DNA of 64,000 nucleotides. Source: Solenopsis invicta. Its lineage: Eukaryota > Arthropoda > Insecta > Hymenoptera > Formicidae. The position numbers and the translations under genes were made by a program. The notes below the pieces were generated by a model that ran no database searches, was not told the DNA's origin, and was given only the letters and a program-made list of their open reading frames with translations. The stretch covers positions 15,798,329 to 15,862,328 of the forward strand of contig NC_052677.1 in assembly GCF_016802725.1 (NCBI RefSeq), given 5' to 3'. How positions within the stretch are numbered: the first letter of the stretch is position 1; each line of letters begins with the position of its first letter. Below, in pieces: positions 38,401 to 47,917 of the stretch.

Positions 38401-38559
38401 TTCTTAAACTTCGTTACGCCTCAATCCGCAGTTCTAGTCTTACGCGTTGTAAAATGATAAGTGCAACGAAATATTTATCCAAGAGCACTTTGCGCAAATC
38501 GTTATTTCGCGCTACGAGGCAATTGAAGGATCAATATCGCGCGCGATACAATCCGTGAT

Positions 38560-39207
38560 CCTGGATGAGTAATATGCAAAATGTAATAGATTACAAGTAA
38601 TAGAAACAACTCATCCGAGAAGTGGCTTTCATATCGTCAGATCAGCAGCGCTAATCCTTGCAGTTTTAGATGATCATGTTCGATTTAAGATAACTGAGTT
38701 ATTACTCGTAATCTCAATAAAACAATCACTAGGTCATTGCTTTTTTTATCATTTGTCTAAACTGCAATAGCAAAATATATAGTCAATACAGAATACATTA
38801 TCAGCACTAGCATTTGTACATTGCCGATTTTTTTGTTTACTTACCTGCCTCAAATTAGCGCGTCTGTCAAAATTCCTTTCATGCAAAAATAATTCAATTT
38901 TCTGTCTGTGTCTAGAAACAATACTTAGACAATACTTGAATCCTAATCAACTCAACTTAATTTTTTATAGAATGACTATATCATGTTTGTTCTATTCATA
39001 GTTTTTATAAATGTGTTGACAAACAACACTAATTATTTACATTTCAATGGAAAGAGTTAACGCTTCATTTTTGGGAGAGAATTTTCATCTGCGCGCGCTC
39101 ACGGCTTTAGCAACTTCAGCAAAAAGTCTTTCTAAAATAATCTCATGTGTAAATTTTATTCGATATGGATCTCAATATTTGTAACTTTGACACATTACTC
39201 ATCCAGG
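38560..39207. mobile_element. Possible 648 bp non-autonomous TIR element
   Basis: CCTGGATGAGTAAT at 38560-38573 is exactly inverted at 39194-39207, and similarity continues inward (ATGCAAA against GTGTCAAA). A related CTCATCCGAG lies inside near 38610. No clear target duplication and no coding potential were seen, so a chance match is not excluded. Confidence 0.4.
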
Positions 39208-41240
39208 CTTAAATGTATCGATAAAATTAAAAAAAAAACTGCTCCACTCGTTATTTGAACGCGAAGAAATTAATTGTTTCGCCTTGCTATATGCGGCCGA
39301 TATACGTGCGTGTGCGTGTGATTAATCGTATACGCATGATATTACATAATCCGAGAATCCTATATATCGTGGTAGAAAGGAATCACATGATCGGATTTAA
39401 AAACATGATAGCTACAAATGAGACAAAAGACGTGAATATAGGAAACGAAATCTCCGAACGTGTAATCATCGATAGCGTCGGAAACGATTCCTATTCGGCG
39501 AGAGAAAAGAAAGAAAAAAAAGAGGCTCCTTGCCGAAAAAAAGTAACTTAACACCTAGTTAGTAGAATTAGCTAGGAGAGATCTATCGCGGTTTCTTTCA
39601 TTTAAATTAAACTGTAAAAGTAACAACTAATCAGTATTCGTACAATGATAAGAACACTAGCATAAACACGAGCAAAAACGTGAAATTGGATGATATACCG
39701 TACGTTTAACACACCCGTAATGCGATTCATCATGCGCGATATACAATAATAAAAAGTCGAGGATGGCAGTACAGCGGTAACCAATTAAACACCGGAGCTC
39801 AAACTGCCTTGCTCTTAATAATATTTAGTTGCCTCGTCAGTATTTACAGTGTACATCGACAATCAATACCGTTAAGTCTACTTAGAGATTTCCCTCTCAC
39901 GTGTCCTCAGAATTACGTTTTACATCAAATATGTAGTAACTCGATACGTGCGCGTACATACATCTCGTCACCATCCCGCTATATTATAATACGCTCGTTC
40001 CCTCTCTCTCGTTTTCGAAAACAAAAAAAAAACACAGAAAAAATGTACACCCACCTGACTTCAAAATTCAGAGCACACCTATAATTCAACACCTAAATTT
40101 AGCGCATATTACACTTCCCTCTCTTTCTGCTAAAAGGTATCTCTATGTATATATATACTTTTTTTTACATATATACTTGTATATTTATATATATGCACTG
40201 TTCCAGGGCACCGAAACTTGTTGCGTCAAAGGCATCTCGTGGCTATTGTTGTATCATTTATTTAGACTTTCTCTTTAAATAAATAAATTGCAATTACTTC
40301 TTCGTTTTTTTCTTTTCTTTACTTTAGTAGCATGGACGTCAGAGCATCTGTACTCAATGGCGACAAGGAGAGACTAAAAGTATTCCGTAACTCCTTAACT
40401 TTTTCCCGCTTACGTTACACTCATCATCGATTTAACCTCTAGCATAGTGCAGAAAATAGTTTTCACATTTCTTTTTTTTTTCTACTAGCTTTATTCGCGG
40501 GTGAAAATTTTCTTCTTTTTTTTCCTCTTCGTTTAAAGTACTGACTTAACTGGTAGTACATCTAGGCGATCTCTGCTTTATTTAAACTACCTGAAGATTT
40601 CATTCGGTAAACGGCATTAAGATACATGCGCAGGCGGAGTAGTCGTACGAAACTAATCTCTTCGTCGAATATACAGTACAGCGTGATTGCGTGATTACTA
40701 AGTGAAAACACGCCAGAACGTTACGTGGAAGGAGCGTTGAAAATTTTTCTTTTTATACATGTACTATATTATCCAAAACGCAATATTACGTTTTCGAACG
40801 CGCACGCGTGCATTTCCTTTGTTTAACGTATAGGTACTTCTGTGTGTATGTATGTATGTTTGTTATCTTAAATGTTATCTAGTCTTTATCGTTATTACGC
40901 TATTTTATTACCAAGGTGCCCTGGTTGTCAGCAAAACTACGAAATGTAAATCGTAAAATTGTTCACAGTGCGATCGAAAGAAAAGGTATTCGGTTCTATC
41001 AAGTGTTAAAATACACGGGCGTGTGTGTGCGTGTACGATTTTCTACACATCGTCGCAGCACACTCGCTATTTCCTTACCGTTTTTCCATCAAAGTAGTGG
41101 CATGTCTGGCTCATCTCTTTCGTTTAAACGTACGGATTTGTTGGGCTGTCTGTTAGGAACCTTAATAAGGCAACGAAGGAGCCCTGAATCTTACAAATGT
41201 AATCTTTCTTTCTCCCTTCTTACGCCTTTTACGGTGTCTT
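39208..41240. other. No gene recognised; AT-rich, possibly distal trc 3' UTR
   Basis: No protein signal was seen. Several TTTATT hexamers (AATAAA on the minus strand, for example near 40258, 40578 and 40903) would allow longer alternative trc 3' ends. Low-complexity TA runs occur near 40146-40195. Confidence 0.35.
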
Positions 41241-42399
41241 TTAAAACCTAGCATCCTTTATTGTGTATTCACACACAGCTAAATGTTTATTATTGCCTTA
41301 CAAGAGAAAGAGAGATAGAGAAAGAGAGAGACCCGGTGCCGAAAGTATACCATTCCATAATGCTCAGTTCACAATGATAAAATATGTAAAATATATTGGA
41401 ATTTTTTTTATATATACGAATAGCTTCGCGCGCGTGTCATTAATTTTGTCAATAATTCCCCTAGTTTTGTGAACGAATCCAAGCTCTCAAAAGTAGCACA
41501 AAAATACATAATATTATAAAATTCCATTGCAACAACTTTTAAATTTTTAAGACATATCGAAATACGATTAATCACACATATATATGTATATATATATATA
41601 TGTATATACAACATCAATAAAAGCGTAGCATCCGCTAACAGACAAAAAGGTCCGAAGATAGCAGATATTTTCAACAACTTCATATATCACAGAGAGTTAA
41701 TTATAAATACAACGTTCGAACAGAAAGAAAAAGAGAGCTTGATTCGAGAGCTTAGCCAAACGTTCGACAAATATATTTTCGCACAGTAAAATTTCATTGA
41801 CACGCGCGTCGCTTAGATAAAAAAGAAGTAGTGAGAATCACGGGGCCGACTCTCCCTCCGATTGTTTCCGTTTAATACCATTACCACAGAGAGCTTATTA
41901 TGCTACGTTTCGCACAAAACGCATTCTCCGCGGCACGACAAGAGTAAAGAAGAATGCTTCTCGACGGGGATACGTACGAGGATCACCGTGAGTCACAACG
42001 AAAGACTTCGCTCGCATCGCCTTATCGCGCGTTATCGACGCACGCGTCGAGGCGTGCAATATTCGTGTATTGTGCACCTTTATCGCTGTACTCTCCCACA
42101 TCCGCCTGCTTGCCTGTCCGCTTGGCTGACCGAGCTCGTCGCCGCTCGCGACTGTCGATATCCGTAATTGACGCCGCGCATAGACAGCGACAATCCGTGC
42201 TCATCACGTATATACAAATAAGAATAACTCGTGTCCGATACTTGAACCGCGCCCAAGAGACAGGTCAGCCCTCCGCCGTACGCGACACCATTGCCGTCGA
42301 CGGCGGATGAGGATGATGTACCAAGGCCGGAATTTCGATCACGTCAGCTGGTTGCTGATTAGCGACGGTGCTGTTGATCGAGCAGGAAGTGAGGGGTTG
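41240..42399 (-). other. trc: Probable trc 3' UTR
   Basis: This follows the trc stop codon on the minus strand. The first two downstream AATAAA signals lie at 41286-41291 and 41257-41262 (plus-strand TTTATT), suggesting about 1.1 kb of 3' UTR. It contains a canonical Pumilio-type UGUAUAUA at 41603-41610 (minus strand). The actual cleavage site is unknown. Confidence 0.4.
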
Positions 42400-42515
42400 C
42401 TATTTCTTGGTCGGTGTGCCCCGTTGTGTCAGACCCTCGAAGCGCTTGAAGGTGTAATTAATGAATACCCAGTCCTTGTATATTACCTCGCCGTCCTGTG
42501 GCATCGGCGCGGACG
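42400..42515 (-). CDS. trc: trc coding exon 9 (stop codon)
   Basis: Residues 427 (split) to 464 and TAG: SAPMPQDGEVIYKDWVFINY, then TFKRFEGLTQRGTPTKK. It contains hydrophobic-motif Thr448, the site phosphorylated by MST-type kinases in relatives. Confidence 0.93.
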
Positions 42516-45500
42516 CTGTAACGAGGCAAAACGAAAGAATAAAATATGCATATTAAAGGCTATCGAATGCAATGGCGATAATACAGGAACAATTATACGT
42601 ACGTATCTCTAATTTTACGTCTGGAAACTCGTCGAAGTTCGACGTGTCGTCAATGGATCGCACCTCGACCGGTATAGCGGCTGGCCGTTCCCTGATGTGC
42701 TCCCAATCGACACCGCGGAAGAAAGGCGCCAACTTGAGCTCTTCGATGCCTCTTTGCGCCCCTGCGGAACAATCAAAAACAAACAAAATAAAGATTAGTC
42801 CGATTAGATTTCGCCGCGAGAGATTTTTATTTTATTTTAATAATTCCGAGATGAAAATCCAGAAATTTACCTAATCTTCTATCGGCTTCGCAGCAAAATC
42901 TGATAATGGTATCCTTAGCCTCTTCGCTAATGGGAACTTCCGGCGGGAACACTAACGTTTCTCGCCAGTTCATTACTTTTCTATACGTCTCCTGGGGATT
43001 CTCGCTACAGAATGGTGGATATCCTGAAATGATGATGTTATTATTAACTCTTTAACATTTCGAATCGTTACCATGACATCATTTAAATAATATATTTACA
43101 TTATATAGCAATTTAGTGTAATAAATATTTTTAGTATTTTTAGTATTTTTATATACTAAAAAGATAAGTAATTTACAAAAATATATAAATAACATGGATA
43201 ACTTAATAGTTATGTAGATCTTTTTTTATAAATAATCTATTAATTACAAATGAATGTAAGAAAGGAAAAATAGACATACCTATAAGCATCTCGTACATAA
43301 TGACTCCCAGGGACCAACAGTCGCAAGCCGGTCCATAACCTGTTTGTAAGAACACTTCCGGCGCGATGTAGTCTGGAGTACCCACCGTGCTGTAAGCCAG
43401 CGCTCTCCTGTTTCTCTTCCAGCTCTCGGCTCTTCTTTTGCTGTCCATTGCGCCGCCACTTCCACTCCCGCATGATGTCACTGCGTGAGAAGCAGACATC
43501 AGTTAAATCATAAAACCTTACACAAATATTTTTCTTTGACGCATGCGAGAAACGTCGTTACTTACTGAAATCGGAAGGTTTCGCTTGACTCAGGTCTCGG
43601 TAGAAATCGGTCCTATGTGATTTCTTCAAACCCGTGCACAGCCCAAAATCAGAAAGTTTTATGTGACCCCGTGCATCCAGCAACAGGTTGTCTGGTTTGA
43701 TGTCTCTGAAAAGTAATAGTTAAATGAACATAAGCAATTGTTATCATACACACATACAAACACGGTCTTGATGCGATCGTGATGAACGTACCTATGAATA
43801 AAACCTAATTTGTGTATGGAGTCGATTGCTAACGCCGTTTCGGAAATATAAAATTGCGTGCACTCCTCGGAAAGCGTGTCCTTCTTCATGAGCAGCGTCA
43901 TCATGTCACCTGTAAATTCACCCCGTTTGAATTATTCGCAACGCCCAGGAATAGCGCTTCCGTTTCTAGCTTGTCGCTCGAATCGATAACGAGACTTACC
44001 GCCAGGAAGAAACTCCATTATTAGATAGAGATTTATAGGATCCTGGAAACTGTAGTACATCTTCACGACCCACTGATGGTCCGCTTCTACGAGAACGTCC
44101 CTCTCCGCTCTGACGTGCGCGACTTGCTCCTTCTCGAGCATATCCGCCTTCCGAAGAATTTTCATCGCGTACACATGTCCGGTATCCTTCTTCTGCACGA
44201 GTCTCACCTGTTTTTTTTTTTTTTTTTTTTTTTGTTAAACAGAACAGCGCGTTTTGAGTGAAAATGCCGGCAGACATCCGTCACGAGCGATTAAAAGCGT
44301 TCTCCCGTCTAATCTCAAACTTTATGAAAAGGATTCCACTTGCTCCGCGAAGCGAGGCGAAACGCTACTTCTTCTGAGAAGTAATGAGAAAATTTCGCTT
44401 CTGGACGTGACTACCGTCTGAGATCCTTTCTCGCGTATTTCCGTTATTTTCGTAATTATTACAACTACCAAGTGGAAGTCAATTTTCTTTAGTCTGGTCA
44501 AATCGCTGCATAAATTGAGTAATTTACACATGACATACATACGACGAGTATATCATTTAAGATGTCATTTAAATGAAAAGAATATGGTTTATAACACAAC
44601 ATTTACATTCCTTGGTATATTGAAAATGTCCGGTAATATCTGTCGCTTAATTCTTAAATTTTGAAATTCACAGATCTATGTGTCACAACAAATTCGCACT
44701 TTCAAAAATACCAAAATAAAAAAACCTAAAGCCATAGACAAAATGTAAAAAAAGGAAAATAATTTAGCATACCTGATTTAGAATTTGTATTAGAATAATC
44801 AATTTAAGAAAGTTTTTTCCAGACTTCTTTCAAATTGCATAAACTATCTACGATTAAACTACTTACTACTTTTCTGTGTCAAAAATAAATTATTAATTAC
44901 GACATCGTGACTCTTCGTTCTCACTATATCGCAGAAGAAGCTTCGCTTTACGATTCCTCATATCAAGTAGTTAATTAGCCCAATTAGACCAACATCTAAT
45001 TCGCTTCTAATTCGCTTGCTCATTAGCCGTCATACGCGAACTATCGATTCTTTACCTCGCCGAATGCTCCCCTGCCGATAACTTTGAGAGGCTCGAAATC
45101 CTCGACGCCGAGCCTAGATCGCTTCAGCCGGAGGAACTCGGTCTCTTTCTGGGCATGCTGCAGCCTCTTCTCCTGCTTCTGCTGCTCGGAAAGACCCTCA
45201 TCCTTGAGAGACTCTTCGAGCTTCGCCAGCCTTTGTTTCCGCTCGATGTGCTGCGCTATCAGATTGCTGTAATAGTTCTCCAACGTTACCTGCAAAAGGC
45301 AAAACGCGATGGTCCGATTATCATCATCGTATGTACCAAACTTGTATGATCCCTCATCTTCCTGCGACATCGTCGCTCAACATAAGCTCGACATAATACG
45401 ATCGATAACGCTTTATCTCGCTTACGGCAAAACCACTTCCGTTGGTCGTGTGCGTTACCACGGCTGATGCGATTATTATGCTCGCCGAGATCAGGTTTGC

Positions 45501-45824
45501 ATTCTCGGCGTTGCGAGACATTTCGAAGCCAACGTTTTACTCTTCGCTGGGGCAGCCGCGTAAAATTAATTAATAAAAGAAATTCTCGTGCTTTCTCATG
45601 TAAACTGTCACGTTTCTAAATTGAAATTACAACTGTAGATAAAAATTCTATTTTAATTATATTTCCGCTTTCTATTCAGCGTAAATGTTCGAAATTACGA
45701 TGTAAATTAAAATTCGTATTTTAAGAAAAGCGAAGGGCAAAGCAAGTAAACGAAGTAAAAATGATGCAAAAGATGAAAGAAGAAAGACTCACCTTTTTAT
45801 TTCTTTCAAGTATTTGATATTTTC

Positions 45825-45893
<69 letters not shown>

Positions 45894-47544
45894 GTATATA
45901 TAAACGCGAACATTCGTAAATATTGTTAATCACGTAATATTCGTGATCTTATTTTCGTGTAGTAGAACGGTAAATTTCAGAAGTTTTTTGCAATTTCCTC
46001 CGTTTCTAATTTCCTCAACTTTTTCGGATTTTCACAGTTCTCTAAACTTTTAGCAACCCTCTTCGTTCTAAAAAGCTCGCGCAGGCACGCTGACATGAGC
46101 AACTTTTTTTGCAACAGTCAACAATTGTTATTAACGAAATTATCGAGCATTGTCGGCAACGCCGACAAACGTTGAGTAATCGCGTGGTAGTTAGCGTTAC
46201 ACAGTAATTAATGAGAAGAATTGGCTAACTTTCAGTAATTTTTTTTCTCAGGAAAGCATACGTGGTTATTAAGCAAGAAGCATTTCAAATTAAGCGGAAA
46301 TTTTCGCAATTCGATGAGCAATGCAATATGATTAACCGCAAGTATAAAACAAACGTTGCAAACAACGTTTTATTTGAACTTAGTACTTCTAGCGTAAAAT
46401 AAATTAATAAGAAAGCGTTTTTTAATTATCAATAATTGTTCTAGCAATACACATTTAAATATGTAAATTTATAGTAATCGAGATATCTTTCGTGAGATGG
46501 AAAATACACATTTCTTGCAAAGTCTCATATTTTACAAGATTTATAAAATTAGCATCGTAAATATAAATTATATATCGTTATTTATAATTTCACTCGTAAT
46601 AATATAGTAAACAGACGGAATTGCAAATTTTATTGCATTATTAACTGTAATCCTGAATGGCGACCGATGGATTAAATCCAATCACGCAGGGATACATTGC
46701 AATACCGATCTTGTTAAAACGGTGACCATTAATTAGCAACACAGTTCGTCGATATTGCCTCTGTATACGCTGGTTAAAATTGTTTCGGTGATTATCTGTA
46801 TTTCTTGCTCACGCAAATGTACCTGGACACTGATGATTCTTCGCCGAATAATGAGAACGCGAATACTGAATTATTAGTTATGATGTAATAATTCTTCCAA
46901 CAACTTCTCATGTTATTCTTATAGTTGATTGATTGTACGACAGGTTTGTAATCAGATTAAATTTATTAAGATATGAGAGCTATGTTATTACATTGGTCGA
47001 TCACTGTATTATGTAATGTGTTTATTGTAAGTTTCCTCACGTCAAACTGTGAAAGTTAGTAAGAAAGTTTAATCGGTTTACGGTACCCTTCTTCATCGAA
47101 AAGATGCGTATATAATACGCGTGTTTAAATTGTTAATTAATATAAAAATTAAAGAATGCTAGCTGAGAATTTGTCGATTCAAAGAAATAATAAAATTGCA
47201 TTCTTGTAATAATTCGAAACAAAGATAATCACACTAACTTTTAATTATCAAATTATTAAATAACTAACATTTTTTTTCTATAATATTTTCTAAACATTTT
47301 CATATTGCGAAAAAATATTTTCAAAATTACAAAGAAAATATTTTATATAATCGTATTAATATTTTATACTCCTGTATATTGAATCATTTATTCTGAGTGA
47401 ATTGACGAATGGAATATACAGAGCTGAACGGTCGCTATTTTAATAGAATAATCACGTTGAAACTAAATCCGAACTTACCTTGGCCTTGGTCGCTTTGTCC
47501 AACGTGTGACCGCTAAATCGGATCGTGCTCTCGGTGGCCGCCAT
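42400..47544 (-). CDS. trc: Tricornered / NDR (STK38-like) Ser/Thr kinase, complete CDS in nine exons, 464 aa
   Basis: AGC-group kinase of the NDR family, acting with Mob and Furry proteins downstream of Hippo-type kinases in cell shape, wing hair and dendrite patterning. Coding exons (minus strand): 47544-47479, 45289-45056, 44207-44000, 43909-43792, 43705-43566, 43480-43280, 43023-42871, 42761-42603, 42515-42400. They total 1395 nt, with all phases agreeing. Landmarks: N-terminal Mob-binding region with VTLENYYSNL (23-32) and Thr72; glycine loop IGRGAFGEV (93-101); ATP lysine K116; HRD aspartate D210; DFG 228-230; auto-inhibitory basic segment KRRAESWKRNRR; activation serine S286 in STVGTPDYIAPE; hydrophobic-motif Thr448 in FINYTFKRF. 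Known NDR kinases are about 463-465 residues, so this is full length. Unusual points are Cys310 where relatives have Trp, and a Gly/Ser-rich stretch (SCGSGSGGA) before S286. The start ATG follows a splice acceptor, so a non-coding exon lies upstream. Confidence 0.96.
42603..42761 (-). CDS. trc: trc coding exon 8
   Basis: Residues 374 (split) to 426 plus one base: the end of the kinase domain and start of the AGC tail, with FFRGVDWEHIRERPAAIPVE and SIDDTSNFDEFPDVKLEI. The donor is taken as ATAC|GTACGT because it keeps the frame (Pro427). Confidence 0.9.
42871..43023 (-). CDS. trc: trc coding exon 7
   Basis: Residues 323 (split) to 373 plus one base: YPPFCSENPQETYRKVMNWR, then FPPEVPISEEAKDTIIRFCC and EADRRL. 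This is the late kinase lobe. Confidence 0.95.
43280..43480 (-). CDS. trc: trc coding exon 6
   Basis: Residues 256 (split) to 322 plus one base: a Gly/Ser-rich start (TSCGSGSGGA), the basic auto-inhibitory segment, STVGTPDYIAPEVF and DCWSLGVIMYEMLI. This exon carries the Cys310 substitution. Confidence 0.95.
43566..43705 (-). CDS. trc: trc coding exon 5
   Basis: Residues 209 (split) to 255 plus one base: catalytic loop RDIKPDN, then KLSDFGLCTGLKK, ending SQAKPSDF. The donor is TTTCA|GTAAGT. Confidence 0.95.
43792..43909 (-). CDS. trc: trc coding exon 4
   Basis: Residues 170 (split) to 208 plus two bases: GDMMTLLMKKDTLSEECTQF through LGFIH and AG of the HRD arginine. The Cys in SEEC differs from the residues I recall in fly and human. 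Confidence 0.95.
44000..44207 (-). CDS. trc: trc coding exon 3
   Basis: Residues 101-169 plus one base: VRLVQKKDTGHVYAMKIL with the ATP-binding lysine K116, through FLPGG. The acceptor is preceded by 23 adenines on the coding strand rather than pyrimidines. The donor is G|GTAAGT. Confidence 0.95.
44211..44233. repeat. T23 homopolymer abutting trc exon 3 acceptor
   Basis: Twenty-three T on the plus strand, which is A23 on the trc coding strand, immediately followed by CAG and exon 3. Confidence 0.95.
45056..45289 (-). CDS. trc: trc coding exon 2
   Basis: Residues 23-100: the Mob-binding helical region and the glycine-rich loop up to GAFGE. It has phase 0 at both ends. The acceptor is TTTTGCAG and the donor GAG|GTAAAG. 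Confidence 0.95.
45290..45370 (-). other. trc: Possible alternative first exon of trc (in-frame N-terminal extension)
   Basis: An ATG at 45370 is in frame with exon 2 with no stop between. It would replace the first 22 residues by 27 others (MSQEDEGSYKFGTYDDDNRT, then IAFCLLQ). The context has A at -3. It would need a transcription start inside the 2.2 kb intron. An open intron end by chance is equally possible. Confidence 0.25.
45832..45902. repeat. (TA)n(TATG)n microsatellite in trc intron
   Basis: About 25 TA units followed by several GTAT units, in the intron between trc coding exons 1 and 2. Confidence 0.9.
47479..47544 (-). CDS. trc: trc coding exon 1 (start codon)
   Basis: Encodes residues 1-22 (MAATESTIRFSGHTLDKATK plus AK), ending at donor AAG|GTAAGT. 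The exon itself starts at 47555 after a TTGCAG acceptor, leaving 11 untranslated bases before ATG, so the 5' UTR is split by an intron. Confidence 0.9.
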
Positions 47545-47865
47545 CTCCAACACCCCTGCAACGAGCATAAGAAAAGAGGTCATTCGGTGTCATCCAATTT
47601 ACAGAGTTAATGTCTGCTAATGCAACTACTATCAATGAAGATATCGCTTGAACGAATTAAAAGGCAAACGCTACCCTCGCAAAACTGGCCGACAATTTCG
47701 TTAAACGATGTATCGGGGAAAATATTAAGTATTAAATATTATTTTAAAACACTTGTTTCGCTGATATAATTTCTTATATTTTACAAAGTAGTTTCGTTAA
47801 TATGTGGAAACTAGAAAAGTTTTAAAATTAGAGTGTTTAATCATCATCACCATTATTGGAACATA

Positions 47866-47917
47866 GATTGGAGATGGAGTATCGTTAAATACATCTAACG
47901 ATACTCCATCTCCAATC
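47866..47917. repeat. Perfect 22 bp-arm hairpin upstream of trc start exon
   Basis: GATTGGAGATGGAGTATCGT at 47866 is followed, after TA and an 8-base loop, by the exact inverse ending 47917 (ACGATACTCCATCTCCAATC). It lies about 310 bp upstream of the trc start exon, probably in a 5' UTR intron. Confidence 0.9.

Larger units (their letters stand above)
27767..38559. other. Intergenic DNA right of the foldback element; no gene recognised
   Basis: Mostly AT-rich. GC-rich patches near 28780-29440, 31020-31200, 31850-32280, 32860-33030, 33440-34110 and 34850-35090 carry open frames on both strands without family or splice support. The patch 33440-33980 contains (GCTC)n at 33521-33540 and repeated TGCGTGCG blocks. 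Small elements within are listed separately. Confidence 0.5.
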
